Assembly (NCBI GenBank): GCA_947589465.1
Contig: CANQAE010000011.1
Location: 1-39,720 of the forward strand
Direction of reading: 5' to 3'
DNA from: an uncultured Clostridia bacterium
GTDB taxonomy: Bacteria > Bacillota > Clostridia > Christensenellales > Pumilibacteraceae
Length of the DNA: 39,720 bases
Shown here: positions 15,993 to 25,667 of the stretch, in pieces
How the letters are laid out: every line of letters begins with the position of its first letter
How positions within the stretch are numbered: the stretch's first letter is position 1
Made by a program: the position numbers and the translations under genes
Notes under the pieces: model-generated
Told to the model about the DNA's origin: nothing
Databases searched by the model: none
What the model saw: the letters and a program-made list of their open reading frames with translations, nothing else

Positions 15993-16700
15993 ATGACTAA
16001 AAAGTCGATCGGCAGTCTTGTATCCAATATTGTAATTTGCATAGTTGTGGTTGCGGTCTTTGCCGTTTCGTTTGCGCCGAGCGCTCAAACCGTATCGGGC
16101 AATCCGATTACGAAAGGGACTGCGAAAGACAAGGTTTCGCTTATGGTCAACGTATATTGGGGAACAGAATACATTCCCGATATGTTGGAAATATTCCGCA
16201 AATACAATATCAAAACAACTTTTTTCGTGGGTGGAATGTGGGCTTGCGAGAATGACGATATGCTCGAAAAAATTTACGCCGACGGACACGAAATAGGCAA
16301 TCACGGGTATTATCACAAAGATCATAAAAAGATAGATTATAATCGCAACAAAGAGGAGATAGAGATCACCCATAAGGTCGTAGACAAAATTTTGAATTAC
16401 GAAATGCGCTTATTTGCGCCGCCTTCGGGTTCGTATGGAGAAAACACTTTGAAGGCGGCGGAAGATCTCGGTTACAAGACGATAATGTGGACTTTGGACA
16501 CGATCGATTGGCGCGATAAAGACGAGGAACTCATAATCAAAAGGGCTACGGACAAAATCAGCGGCGGCGCGCTCGTCCTTATGCATCCCACAAAATGTAC
16601 GGTCGCCGCGCTCGAAAGGATCGTAACGATCATCATGCAGAAAGGTTTGAAGGTCGCGCCCGTAAGCGAAGTCATAGGTTCTTCGCAAATTGTTTTGTAA
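15993..16700 (+). CDS. ylxY: YlxY-like polysaccharide deacetylase-fold protein, probably inactive
   Basis: A 235-residue protein with an N-terminal membrane anchor or signal (about 9-29) and a NodB/CE4 domain. It matches the YlxY/PdaB type in KYNIKTTFFVGGMWACEN, GHEIGNHGYYH, FAPPSGSYGENTLKAA, TIMWTLDTIDWRD and ALVLMHPT. In active CE4 enzymes motif 1 contains the catalytic Asp (TFDDG, or TFDISWG in PdaB); here the same place reads VNVYWG, with N53 instead. The metal-binding His pair (HGYYH) is kept. In Bacillus ylxY also lies between pnp and an M16 peptidase gene, so synteny supports the name. Start: two adjacent ATGs at 15990 and 15993; GAGGTG is six or so bases from the second. Role is probably cell-envelope related; activity is doubtful. 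Confidence 0.82.
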   Translation: MTKKSIGSLVSNIVICIVVVAVFAVSFAPSAQTVSGNPITKGTAKDKVSLMVNVYWGTEYIPDMLEIFRKYNIKTTFFVGGMWACENDDMLEKIYADGHEIGNHGYYHKDHKKIDYNRNKEEIEITHKVVDKILNYEMRLFAPPSGSYGENTLKAAEDLGYKTIMWTLDTIDWRDKDEELIIKRATDKISGGALVLMHPTKCTVAALERIVTIIMQKGLKVAPVSEVIGSSQIVL

Positions 16701-16723
16701 AAAAGGCGTTTTTAAGTTATACT
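16695..16723 (+). promoter_or_regulatory. Sigma-A promoter for the M16 peptidase gene
   Basis: TTGTAA (16695-16700, over the ylxY stop), 17-base spacer, TATACT (16718-16723). A GGAGG lies just before the gene at 16761. Confidence 0.7.
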
Positions 16724-16760
16724 ATACTACGGAGATTAGCGAAATACATAAGGAGGAATT

Positions 16761-18014
16761 ATGACGCAATTTATCGAATATCCAAACGGACTTAGGTTGA
16801 TAGTGGAGAATATTCCGTTTGTGCGTTCTGTCGCAGTCGGCATAAATGTCGGCACGGGCAGCGCTATGGAAACAAAGCAGAACAACGGCATATCTCATTA
16901 TATCGAGCACGTGCTGTTTAAGGGGACCGACAAAATGACGGCTTTCGATATCGCAAACGACTTCGAGAGCAGGGGTGCGCTTGTAAACGCATTTACGAGC
17001 AAGGAAATAACTTGCTTTTATTTCAAGTCGATAGATACCGACGCGGAAAGATGCTTTAAGACGCTGAGCGAACTTTTTCTTCATTCTGTTTTCGAAAAGA
17101 ACGAACTCGACAGCGAACGCAACGTAGTCATCGAGGAAATAAATATGGAGGACGATTCGCCCGAAGATATTTGTTACGATTTGCTTGCTCGCGCTTTGTA
17201 CGGCGAACATTCGCTCGGAATGCCAGTTCTCGGCACGCGCGACAATGTCGGGGGATTTCAAAAGCCCGAAATTACGAAGTATATCGCCGAGCAATATTGC
17301 GCGGGATCGATCGTCATAGTGTTCGTGGGAAATATAGACGCGAAACTTGCCGATGAAATAGTGCGTAAGTATTTTTTAAACGAGGTAAACGCCGAAAAGC
17401 AGAAAACCACGATAAAAAAGCCGAAATGCGCCGTAACTACGCAAAGTTTTATAAAAGATTTCAAACAGACTAACCTTATGCTCGGCTATCCTTCCATTTC
17501 GATAGGCGACAAGCGGGCAATGGCACAGTCTATTCTCAACGTTATACTCGGCGGCTGCATGGGTAGCAGGCTGTTTCAGAACATCCGCGAAAAGAAAGGA
17601 CTCGCGTACAGCGTATATTCTTCGCCGTCCAGGTACAGCGTGTGCGGCTCATTCAATATAGCGCTCAATATCAACGTCTGCAACACGGCGAAAGTTTTGG
17701 AGAGCGTATTTGACGAACTCGACGGGCTGATCGAGGGCGGAATTTCGCCTAACGAACTCGAAATGGCAAAGGCTCAACTCAAATCCACGATAATTTTCGG
17801 GCAGGAAAACGTTCAGTCGATGATGATGTCACTCGGCAAGACAATGTTGCTTGCGGGCGAGATATTCGATATCGACCGCAAACTTGCCGAGATAGAGGCT
17901 GTAACCGTTGTGGATGTGAACGAAATGGCAAAAGTAACATTTTCGCAACGTCCCGCGCTTGCCTATGTGGGCGCCGATCCGAAATTGGATCTTGATAATT
18001 TTATACGGAGGTAA
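16761..18014 (+). CDS. M16 family zinc peptidase (MlpA/PqqL-like)
   Basis: 417-residue pitrilysin/processing-peptidase-like protein. The inverted zinc site is HYIEHVLFKGT (H-x-x-E-H, near residue 50), with the further glutamate expected in ERNVVIEEINMEDD (about 118). The C-terminal half-domain includes NVILGGCMGSRLFQNIREKKGLAYSVYS, the usual R/Y substrate motif. It is a normal one-chain M16B length. In Bacillus the equivalent gene (mlpA/ymxG) follows ylxY, as here. No signal peptide, so probably cytoplasmic. RBS AAGGAGGAATT is strong. A dUTPase gene follows after six bases. The natural substrate is unknown. Confidence 0.9.
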   Translation: MTQFIEYPNGLRLIVENIPFVRSVAVGINVGTGSAMETKQNNGISHYIEHVLFKGTDKMTAFDIANDFESRGALVNAFTSKEITCFYFKSIDTDAERCFKTLSELFLHSVFEKNELDSERNVVIEEINMEDDSPEDICYDLLARALYGEHSLGMPVLGTRDNVGGFQKPEITKYIAEQYCAGSIVIVFVGNIDAKLADEIVRKYFLNEVNAEKQKTTIKKPKCAVTTQSFIKDFKQTNLMLGYPSISIGDKRAMAQSILNVILGGCMGSRLFQNIREKKGLAYSVYSSPSRYSVCGSFNIALNINVCNTAKVLESVFDELDGLIEGGISPNELEMAKAQLKSTIIFGQENVQSMMMSLGKTMLLAGEIFDIDRKLAEIEAVTVVDVNEMAKVTFSQRPALAYVGADPKLDLDNFIRR

Positions 18015-18020
18015 AAAACA

Positions 18021-18377
18021 ATGGACAAACTCGACCGAATTTTCGAAATGCAAAAGTCGCTCAACGACTATATCATTACAAATCGTCACCTCGATTTTAC
18101 GAAAGAGGAGTGGATACAAAAGGGGAGTCTAGCCCTCATAGACGAAATAACCGAACTTTTGAACGAGGTCAATTACAAGTGGTGGAAAAACCCGAAGCCG
18201 ATAGACGATGCGGCTGTAAAGGAGGAGATCGTGGATATGTTGCATTTCTTCGTTTCGATCTGCCTTTATGCGGGGATGTCCGCCGATGAATTGTTCGAAA
18301 TTTACATAAACAAAAATAAGGAAAATTTTGACAGGCAAAACGGACTTTCCAAGAAAGCGGGATATTCATTGAAATAA
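18021..18377 (+). CDS. Dimeric (all-alpha) dUTPase-like nucleotide pyrophosphatase
   Basis: 118 residues, all helical. The metal-binding pattern is ALIDEITELLNEVNYKWWK (E-x-x-E type) followed by VKEEIVDMLHFFVS (E-x-x-D), and the end INKNKENFDRQNG...GY matches the dimeric dUTPase family (PF08761 type) rather than the trimeric Dut. It would hydrolyse dUTP to dUMP, keeping uracil out of DNA. It is shorter than many family members (about 160 residues), with reduced loops. RBS GGAGG overlaps the end of the M16 gene, so the two are one operon. A MazG-like specificity cannot be excluded. Confidence 0.75.
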   Translation: MDKLDRIFEMQKSLNDYIITNRHLDFTKEEWIQKGSLALIDEITELLNEVNYKWWKNPKPIDDAAVKEEIVDMLHFFVSICLYAGMSADELFEIYINKNKENFDRQNGLSKKAGYSLK

Positions 18378-18417
18378 ATTTTTTATACTTAAATTTAAAA
18401 TTAGACCACCTTTTTAT

Positions 18418-18446
18418 TTGAAAAAATTATCTCTTTATGTTATACT
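18418..18446 (+). promoter_or_regulatory. Sigma-A promoter for ftsK-rimO-pgsA-cinA
   Basis: TTGAAA (18418-18423), 17-base spacer, TATACT (18441-18446), preceded by TGT (extended -10). Leader is about 20 bases with a GAGGAG. Confidence 0.85.
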
Positions 18447-18472
18447 GAAAGGTAAGATGAGGAGATGCGCTT

Positions 18473-21400
18473 TTGGATACCAAGAAGAAAAACAATAACA
18501 AAAACAACAAGCACAGAAACAAAGATGTTGCCGGTATTATTTGCATTATAATATCTTCGTTTTTTCTTATATGTTTGATCACGCCGCTACTCAGCGACAT
18601 AGGCGAATTCGTTAAGCGCCTTACCATGGGATTGCTCGGTTACGTAAGTTATCCCGTGCTTTTGTGTACTTTGTTCGGCGGAATTCTCATGCTTATGGAC
18701 AAAAAGCCGTCGATATCGGGGAAGCAGATCGCTTATATCATCTTGATGGCAATATGGGCGGTGTTCATTTTGCAGACCGCTTTGGACGCCGTAGCCATGG
18801 GCGGAGATCTCGGTTCGTATCTAACGAGGCTTATTAGTTTCGACCCCGAAAACTTCGCCGCGGGCAATTCGGCGGGCGGCGTTATTTTCGGATTGTTCGC
18901 ATATCTAATAAAAGCCGTGCTTACATTTGTAGGCGCTTATGTACTTTATTCGCTCTTGCTGATCTTATTCGGCGTTTTGCTTATACTCGATTTCCGCAAT
19001 ACCGTTACGGCAAAGAGAAAGGAGCAAAAAAAACTCGAACGTCAGCCGATCCCGCCGTTTGAAAAAGGTCACGCGGTAGGACAGGACGTGCGCGACATCA
19101 ACGACACGTCGCTACCTGTTTATACCATAGAACCAAATCACAGAACCGCATCACATTCGGGAGAATTTTCGTTTATTAACGAGCCGACCCCCGATAATTT
19201 GCCGCGTTACGATTCGGCTCCTCAGCAGCCCGACGAAGCACCCGACGAGAAGAAAGCAAATGCCATGAAGATCTTGTACGGCGACGTGGACGAGATGTTT
19301 AAGTCTTACGACAGCACCATCAAAGACGAGATGCATATCAACGAATATTCGGGCGGCAGAAGCAACGGCTTTATAAGCGACGCCGCTTTCGGACCGTCGC
19401 ATACCGTGACGCCTCCGTTCGTAAAGCGAGAGCCGCAGCCCGAAGTCGTAAAACCCACTTTGCCCGAAGTTCCCATTCCGCCCGAAAAGGATGTTTCGGG
19501 TGACTTTGTGGACGGACCGATATTGAATGGCGATGAAGTTTCCAAGAATATTCAGGACACCAAGAGGCTGAGATACGCCGAGGACAAACCGCCCGTAGTA
19601 CCGCCAATAGTGACGGGCGATCCGCAAATAGATTCTTCGGCTTATAAGAGCACTTATATGAGCGATGTTGCCGATTCGGGCAGATCTGTCTATGATACGG
19701 ACGACGACGGCTTGCCTCCCATAATCACGGGACGCGGCTATGTTCGGGACGAAGATAAGACGACTATCGACGCTCATTCGCGCGAACGTGACGAGAAAGA
19801 AAGCGAAGAACGTAACGAGCCGATTCTTCCGCCGATTCTAAACGGAGATTCGTTTATCGCGAGAAACGGACAAAACGCGAACGTTGCCGCAAGGACGGGA
19901 ACGCCGACGTCCCAAAACGAACAGCCGAAAGAAGAACAGCCGCCGATCATTTCGGGTGTTTACGAATTTAACGAAGAAAAACCGTTCGAAGAAGATCGAG
20001 CCAAAGCGGTAGTCGGCGAGGAAAGCAACGAAATCGATGAAGAATTGCCGGAAATCATTGACGCCGATAGTTTGGCGTCGAGCGAGGAATCCGAGGAGTC
20101 CGGCGAATTTAACGTCGTTGAGTCCACGGAGTTTGTCAACAAGAGCGCCTATGATGACGTTCCCATTATAAATGCCGACGAATTCGATCCAAACGCCGTT
20201 ATTCGGGAAGAAAAACCCGAAGATCGACCCGCGGACGAACTAAACTTTATCGAGCGAGAGAGCGAGGAAGTTCCGAGCGAAGTCGCACAAGAGCATGAAG
20301 CCGACCAAGTAGCCGAGGATAATGAAGAAACGGTCGAGAGCGAAGCCGCGAGCGGATACTCTCAGTTTGACTTGTCCGAAATAGACATAGACGACATAGA
20401 TGAAAATACCGACGAGAACGAAAATTCTATCGAGGACGAAAAAGAACGCGCGCAAAGCGAAGACGGAGCCGACGAATCCGAAACGAATAAATTCGAGGCA
20501 AAAATTCCCGATACGTTAAAACTCGCCGACGAAGAAGTGGATTTGTCCGAATCGACGGGCGAAATCGACAACGACAACACGGGATATTATACGACGGAAA
20601 ATTTCGATAAGCACGTTGACGAAATATCCCTTAAACTCAATGATAGCGGTATAAGCGGAAACAATAAAGCCAATACTCAGATCAATATGGATGATTACAG
20701 AGTAGAAGTTCCGGCAAAGAAGCCCGTAAAGAAAAAGCATTTGCGTTATACGCCGCCTCCGATAGATCTGCTTACGGAGAATACCGCTCAACTCGAAGAC
20801 AACGAGGATTACGAATCCATCGCGAAGAATATCGAGGAGGTTTTGCGTAGTTTCAAGTTGGACGCCGACGTCGTTAATATAACGAAAGGTCCCGCCGTAA
20901 CTCGTTATGAACTTCAAATGCCGCTCGGTCAGTCGGTAAAGCGAATTTCCAATTATGCCGACGATATCGCTTATGCGCTCGCGCTCGATACCCAAGTACG
21001 TATCGAAGCGCCCGTTCGAGGTAAACGCGCCGTCGGCGTGGAAGTGCCGAATAGCAAAATAACGATGGTCAGGTTGAGAGAGATCATCGACAGCAAAAAG
21101 TTTTCCGAATCGAAATCGTATCTTACGCTTGCGCTCGGCAAAGATATAGCGGGCAACATAATAACTTGCAATCTCGAAAATATGCCGCATTTGCTTATTG
21201 CGGGAACTACCGGTAGCGGTAAGAGCGCGTGCTTGAATGCGATCATTATCAGTATGTTGTACAAATCTTCGCCCGATGACGTAAGACTGATTCTTGTCGA
21301 TCCCAAGCAAGTCGAGTTTGTTCTCTATCGCAACATGCCGCACTTGCTTATAAAAAATCCCATAAACGATTGTGCACAGGCGATCAATGCTTTCAAATGG

Positions 21401-22207
21401 GCGCGAGATGAAATGGAACGTCGCTATACGATATTTGCCCAATATGCGGCGAGAAATCTTGCCGACTTCAACGAATGTTCGGCAGTCAAAACGGGTTTGG
21501 AAGTCAAACTTCCGCGTATAGTCATAATTGTAGACGAACTTGCGGAATTGATGCTTGCCCCGAACGCCAAAGAACTCGAAGATAATATTAAGAGTATGGC
21601 TCAAAAGGGCAGGGCGGCGGGAATGCACCTTGTGATCGCTACTCAGCGACCGTCCGTAGACGTCATTACGGGCACGATAAAAGCCAATTTTCCGAGCAGG
21701 ATAGCGTTTAAGGTAAAGAGTTTGACCGATTCGAGAACGATCCTCGATCAAATGGGGGCGGAAACATTGCTCGGCAATGGCGATATGCTGTATGCGCCTA
21801 CCGATTGGCCGGATCCGAAACGTATACAAGGGGCATTCATCAGTACCGAAGAAGTCACGAATGTAGTTGACTTTATTCGTCAAAACAACGAAACCGATTT
21901 CGACCAGGCAGTCGAAGATATCATATTGAAAACGCAGGAAGAAAAGGTTTCCTCTCAGGACGAAGAAAAGAGCGGCGATGCGGCTATGGATCCGCTTATG
22001 AAAGATGTGTTACGCAAAGTAATAGAAACGGGACAAGCCTCGGCGTCGTTTATTCAGCGCAGATTTTCGGTAGGCTATGCTCGCGCCGCGAGAATAATCG
22101 ACCAAATGGAGGAAAAAGGGTTTATAGGTCCTATGGACGGCGTAAAGCCGCGCGAGGTCTTTATTACGCGTGATAAGTTCGCGGAGTTGTACGGAGAAGC
22201 CATATGA
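18473..22207 (+). CDS. ftsK: FtsK/SpoIIIE DNA translocase with an unusually long linker
   Basis: Membrane-anchored motor that pumps chromosomal DNA through the division or sporulation septum. 1244 residues, against about 800 for the family. The N-terminus is a basic, Asn-rich stretch followed by about four membrane spans (residues about 20-165). Residues about 180-755 are a disordered acidic/proline linker. The motor follows: alpha domain (from about 758, TPPPIDLLTEN), beta domain with Walker A GTTGSGKS (911-918), LVDPKQVEF, Walker B IVIIVDELAELM, and RPSVDVITGTIKANFPSRIAFKV. The C-terminal gamma winged helix (ASASFIQRRFSVGYARAARI) reads DNA polarity. Start is TTG with GAGGAG eight bases upstream; no closer ATG exists. 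It overlaps rimO by four bases. Confidence 0.95.
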   Translation: MDTKKKNNNKNNKHRNKDVAGIICIIISSFFLICLITPLLSDIGEFVKRLTMGLLGYVSYPVLLCTLFGGILMLMDKKPSISGKQIAYIILMAIWAVFILQTALDAVAMGGDLGSYLTRLISFDPENFAAGNSAGGVIFGLFAYLIKAVLTFVGAYVLYSLLLILFGVLLILDFRNTVTAKRKEQKKLERQPIPPFEKGHAVGQDVRDINDTSLPVYTIEPNHRTASHSGEFSFINEPTPDNLPRYDSAPQQPDEAPDEKKANAMKILYGDVDEMFKSYDSTIKDEMHINEYSGGRSNGFISDAAFGPSHTVTPPFVKREPQPEVVKPTLPEVPIPPEKDVSGDFVDGPILNGDEVSKNIQDTKRLRYAEDKPPVVPPIVTGDPQIDSSAYKSTYMSDVADSGRSVYDTDDDGLPPIITGRGYVRDEDKTTIDAHSRERDEKESEERNEPILPPILNGDSFIARNGQNANVAARTGTPTSQNEQPKEEQPPIISGVYEFNEEKPFEEDRAKAVVGEESNEIDEELPEIIDADSLASSEESEESGEFNVVESTEFVNKSAYDDVPIINADEFDPNAVIREEKPEDRPADELNFIERESEEVPSEVAQEHEADQVAEDNEETVESEAASGYSQFDLSEIDIDDIDENTDENENSIEDEKERAQSEDGADESETNKFEAKIPDTLKLADEEVDLSESTGEIDNDNTGYYTTENFDKHVDEISLKLNDSGISGNNKANTQINMDDYRVEVPAKKPVKKKHLRYTPPPIDLLTENTAQLEDNEDYESIAKNIEEVLRSFKLDADVVNITKGPAVTRYELQMPLGQSVKRISNYADDIAYALALDTQVRIEAPVRGKRAVGVEVPNSKITMVRLREIIDSKKFSESKSYLTLALGKDIAGNIITCNLENMPHLLIAGTTGSGKSACLNAIIISMLYKSSPDDVRLILVDPKQVEFVLYRNMPHLLIKNPINDCAQAINAFKWARDEMERRYTIFAQYAARNLADFNECSAVKTGLEVKLPRIVIIVDELAELMLAPNAKELEDNIKSMAQKGRAAGMHLVIATQRPSVDVITGTIKANFPSRIAFKVKSLTDSRTILDQMGAETLLGNGDMLYAPTDWPDPKRIQGAFISTEEVTNVVDFIRQNNETDFDQAVEDIILKTQEEKVSSQDEEKSGDAAMDPLMKDVLRKVIETGQASASFIQRRFSVGYARAARIIDQMEEKGFIGPMDGVKPREVFITRDKFAELYGEAI

Positions 22208-23502
22208 GAAACTTGTCCGTCATCTCACTTGGGTGCGATAAGAACAGGGTGGACACCGAAAAAATGCTATATCGATTGCGAGGGCGTTTTGCCGTCGTTG
22301 CCGATCCGTCGGATGCGGATGTCATTATAATAAACACTTGTGGATTTATTTCTTCGGCACGCGAAGAATCCATAGACGCAATTTTGGAAGCCGCCGAATA
22401 TAAGAAGAACGGTAAGTGTTCTAAACTTATAGTTACGGGTTGCCTTCCGCAAAAGTACGGCGACGAACTCGTAAATTCTTTGCCCGAAGTAGACGCTTTT
22501 TTGGGTACGAACGATTATGACAAGATTGCCGAGGTTATCGACGCAGACAAGCCCGTAGCCTTCCTTTCCGCAGAGCCGCGTGTCGAAGCGAGAGAACGAA
22601 TTTTGACTACTCCGCCTCATTATGCTTATTTGAAAATTGCGGACGGTTGCAATAATCGCTGTACATATTGTCTGATTCCGTCCATACGCGGGGCTTATCG
22701 TTCAGTGCCTATGGAAGATCTCTTTGCCGAGGCAAAGAGGCTTGTCGAATCAGGAGTAAAGGAACTTATTCTCGTTGCGCAGGATGTGACGAGGTACGGG
22801 ATCGATCTTTACGGGGAATATAAACTCGTGGAGTTACTGAAAAAACTCAGCGAGTTGAATTTTGTCTGGATACGACTTATGTATTGTTATCCCGAACTTG
22901 TTACAGACGAACTTATCGGCGAGATCGCAAGCAATCCCAAAGTAGTCAAATACATAGATATTCCTTTACAACATATAGACGATGATATACTCAAAAAGAT
23001 GAATCGTAAGTCAACCGAACGGTCGATAAACGATGTTATCGCCAAACTGAAAAACGCGGGGATAGCAATACGCACAACGCTTATGACCGGTTTCCCGACC
23101 GAAACGGAGGAGCAGTTCTCGCATATGCTCGACTTTGTCAAAACTAACAAACTCAGGCACGTCGGGGTGTTCGAATACAGTGATGAGGACACGCCGTCAA
23201 GCAAAATTAAACCCAAAGTCCCTAAGTATGTCAGGCATAATAGGGCAAAACAAATTATTTTATGTCAAAAAAACAATGTAAAAGAGTACAATGAAAGCAT
23301 GATCGGCAAGACGGTGAAAGTGTTATATGAGGACGTGGATTATGACAAAAAACTTTTCAGGGGCAGAACTTATGATAACGCGCCCGACATAGACACGTAC
23401 GTATATTTTAGATCTGTTTATGCCGAAGTCGGCAACTTTTACAATGTGCGAATAACCGGATTTCGCGGTTATGATTTGATTGGAGAGGTCATAAATGAGT
23501 AA
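22204..23502 (+). CDS. rimO: RimO, ribosomal protein S12 methylthiotransferase
   Basis: Radical SAM enzyme that methylthiolates a conserved Asp of S12. 432 residues: the N-terminal UPF0004 domain has three cluster cysteines (SLGCDKNRVDTE, INTCGFI, VTGCLPQ). The LGCDKN form, rather than LGCxxN of MiaB, favours RimO. The radical SAM motif is CNNRCTYCLIP (near 148-158). A C-terminal TRAM domain (about 365-432) follows and matches the S12-targeting type. ATGA overlap with ftsK and an eight-base overlap with pgsA show a translationally coupled operon; the rimO-pgsA-cinA-recA order is standard in Bacillota. Confidence 0.94.
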   Translation: MRNLSVISLGCDKNRVDTEKMLYRLRGRFAVVADPSDADVIIINTCGFISSAREESIDAILEAAEYKKNGKCSKLIVTGCLPQKYGDELVNSLPEVDAFLGTNDYDKIAEVIDADKPVAFLSAEPRVEARERILTTPPHYAYLKIADGCNNRCTYCLIPSIRGAYRSVPMEDLFAEAKRLVESGVKELILVAQDVTRYGIDLYGEYKLVELLKKLSELNFVWIRLMYCYPELVTDELIGEIASNPKVVKYIDIPLQHIDDDILKKMNRKSTERSINDVIAKLKNAGIAIRTTLMTGFPTETEEQFSHMLDFVKTNKLRHVGVFEYSDEDTPSSKIKPKVPKYVRHNRAKQIILCQKNNVKEYNESMIGKTVKVLYEDVDYDKKLFRGRTYDNAPDIDTYVYFRSVYAEVGNFYNVRITGFRGYDLIGEVINE

Positions 23503-24085
23503 GATTAACATTCCAACAAAGTTGACAATCGCGCGAATAATTCTCATACCGTTATTTGTAGTATTGTACTTCGTACAATTTCCATTCAACGGAGTTGTGG
23601 CGGTAGCGGTATTTATGCTGGCGAGTTTTACCGATTTTCTTGACGGATATTTGGCGCGAAAATGGGAGCAGGTAACTTCGCTCGGTAAATTTTTGGATCC
23701 CATAGCAGATAAGATGCTCGTAATGTGCGCTCTCGTTTCGATCTTGTTCGATAATTTTGCGGGCGAAACGTTTATACTGTGCGTCGGGATCTTTCTTATG
23801 GTGATAGAGAGCCGCGAACTTATCGTAAGTTGTTTTCGCATTATCGCCGCGTCCAAGGGTGTGACGCTTGCCGCGGACAAGTGGGGCAAAGCCAAGACGG
23901 TCTGCCAGATGATAGCGCTCATAATTCTCATTCCGCACAGATCGCTCGCTATGCAAGTCGGGCAGGAGTTATGGCTTCAAATCGTCTATTATATAGGATT
24001 CGGTTTGCTTGCGCTCGCAGTTGTTTTGGCTGTGATTTCGGGCATAAATTATATCGTTAAAAACAAGAAGGTGCTCGGTGATTGA
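23495..24085 (+). CDS. pgsA: CDP-diacylglycerol-glycerol-3-phosphate 3-phosphatidyltransferase
   Basis: 196-residue membrane enzyme making phosphatidylglycerol phosphate. The CDP-alcohol phosphotransferase motif is complete: DFLDGYLAR, then eight residues, then GKFLDPIADK (D-x2-D-G-x2-A-R-x8-G-x3-D-x3-D). About six membrane segments. The N-terminal NIPTKLTIARIILIPLF is the typical PgsA opening. GGAGAGG precedes the ATG inside the end of rimO. Ends overlapping the cinA start by eight bases. Confidence 0.94.
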   Translation: MSKINIPTKLTIARIILIPLFVVLYFVQFPFNGVVAVAVFMLASFTDFLDGYLARKWEQVTSLGKFLDPIADKMLVMCALVSILFDNFAGETFILCVGIFLMVIESRELIVSCFRIIAASKGVTLAADKWGKAKTVCQMIALIILIPHRSLAMQVGQELWLQIVYYIGFGLLALAVVLAVISGINYIVKNKKVLGD

Positions 24086-24539
24086 TTTGATCGAATTGCT
24101 TAAAAGCAAAAAATTGAAATTATGCGTCGCCGAATCGTTTACGGGCGGCGGAATAGCCTCGTTTGTAGTGGCTCATCCCGGAGCAAGCGAAGTCTTTTCG
24201 CTTGGTATTGTAAGTTATGCCGAAAGCGCAAAAATAGAATTGCTTAACGTAAAAAAGCAGACGCTCGACAAGTATGGCGCTGTCAGTGCCCAGACAGTCG
24301 GCGAAATGTTGGACGGACTCGAAAGATTGAATTTGGGAAACGTGTTTATCGCGACGTCGGGAAATGCGGGCCCCACCGTGGACGGAAGCGGGAAAGTCGG
24401 GCAAGTGTTTTTGGGCGTAATGGTAAACGGCAAAAAGACTGTGAAAGAATTCGTTTTCGAAGGCAGTCGCGATCACGTGATCCAAAGCGGCATCGAAAAG
24501 AGCATCGATCTTTTGGTAGATTGCATAAGCAAAATGTAA
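24078..24539 (+). CDS. CinA C-terminal-type nicotinamide-nucleotide amidase
   Basis: 153 residues covering only the CinA C-terminal (PncC) domain, which deamidates nicotinamide mononucleotide. Motifs: LCVAESFTGGGIASFVVAHPGAS, SLGIVSYAESAKIELL, ATSGNAGPTVDGSG and GQVFLGVMVNGK. The molybdopterin-binding N-terminal domain found in full-length CinA is absent, as in stand-alone YdeJ/PncC proteins. Start is GTG with AAGAAGG upstream, overlapping the pgsA stop. It directly precedes recA, the usual place for cinA in Bacillota, where a link to competence is only historical. Confidence 0.88.
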   Translation: MIDLIELLKSKKLKLCVAESFTGGGIASFVVAHPGASEVFSLGIVSYAESAKIELLNVKKQTLDKYGAVSAQTVGEMLDGLERLNLGNVFIATSGNAGPTVDGSGKVGQVFLGVMVNGKKTVKEFVFEGSRDHVIQSGIEKSIDLLVDCISKM

Positions 24540-24578
24540 ATTATTCGTAAGAAAAAATTTTCAGGAGTTATATATAAA

Positions 24579-25637
24579 ATGGAAAAGAAAGAAAAAAAAG
24601 AATTGACCGAAAAAGAAAAAGCGTTGGAAGCGGCTATTTCTCAGATCGAAAAGACCTTCGGTAAGGGTTCGATCATGAAGTTGGGAGAAACGCCGCTCGA
24701 ACCTATCGAGGTTATTTCGACGGGCTGTCTTGCACTCGATATAGCCCTCGGCATAGGAGGGTTGCCGCGCGGCAGGATAATCGAGATATACGGACCAGAA
24801 AGCAGCGGAAAGACGACGCTCTCGTTACATGTCATTGCCGAAGCCCAAAAAAACGGCGGAACTGTGGCGTTCATAGACGCCGAACACGCTTTGGACCCGC
24901 TCTACGCCAAAAATCTCGGTATAGATCTGTCGAAATTGTACATTTCTCAGCCTGATAACGGCGAACAGGCTTTGGAGATCACCGAGGAATTGGTGCGCAG
25001 CGGCGCATTGGACGTTATCGTCATAGACTCCGTTGCCGCGCTTACGCCAAAGGTCGAAATAGACGGTGAGATGGGCGACGCGCATGTGGGAGCGCAGGCT
25101 CGACTTATGTCGCAGGCGCTTCGTAAACTTGCGGGAGTTTGCAATAAAACAAAAACTTGCATAATCTTCATAAACCAACTGCGCGAAAAAGTAGGCGTTA
25201 TGTTCGGCAATCCCGAAGTCACGACGGGCGGCAAGGCGCTCAAATTTTACGCCAGCGTAAGACTGGACGTTCGCAAAGGCGAGCCTGTCAAAAACGGCAC
25301 CGAAATCGTCGGCAATCGAACAAAAGTCAAAGTCGTTAAGAATAAGGTGGCCCCGCCGTTTAGGACCGCCGAGTTCGAAATAATCTACGGCAAGGGTATA
25401 AGCAAATCGAGTTGCGTTCTCGATCTTGCAATTCAATACGGAATAATCGAGAAAAGCGGTTCGTGGTTTACGTACAAAGACGAGAGGCTGGGCGAGCGCG
25501 GCAGAGAGAGCGTCAAGGCACTCATCGAATCCAATACCGAACTGTGCAACGAGTTGGAACAGAAGATCCGCGAGGTCGCAGCAACGAAAAACGAGTTCAC
25601 GATGGACGAAGAACCCGAAAACAATGTCGATGAGTAA
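24579..25637 (+). CDS. recA: RecA recombinase
   Basis: 352 residues, normal length. Core motifs: [13 protein letters not shown], Walker [10 protein letters not shown] (near residue 68), [11 protein letters not shown], the L1/L2 region [33 protein letters not shown], and the C-terminal acidic tail ([13 protein letters not shown]). It catalyses strand exchange and LexA self-cleavage. RBS is AGGAG. Only 39 bases separate it from cinA, with no promoter and no clostridial/Bacillus-type LexA box seen in that gap, so it may be read from the upstream operon or from a promoter inside cinA. No terminator is obvious after it. Confidence 0.98.
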   Translation: MEKKEKKELTEKEKALEAAISQIEKTFGKGSIMKLGETPLEPIEVISTGCLALDIALGIGGLPRGRIIEIYGPESSGKTTLSLHVIAEAQKNGGTVAFIDAEHALDPLYAKNLGIDLSKLYISQPDNGEQALEITEELVRSGALDVIVIDSVAALTPKVEIDGEMGDAHVGAQARLMSQALRKLAGVCNKTKTCIIFINQLREKVGVMFGNPEVTTGGKALKFYASVRLDVRKGEPVKNGTEIVGNRTKVKVVKNKVAPPFRTAEFEIIYGKGISKSSCVLDLAIQYGIIEKSGSWFTYKDERLGERGRESVKALIESNTELCNELEQKIREVAATKNEFTMDEEPENNVDE

Positions 25638-25667
25638 AATAAAATTTTACAAATCGCTCTACTTTGC

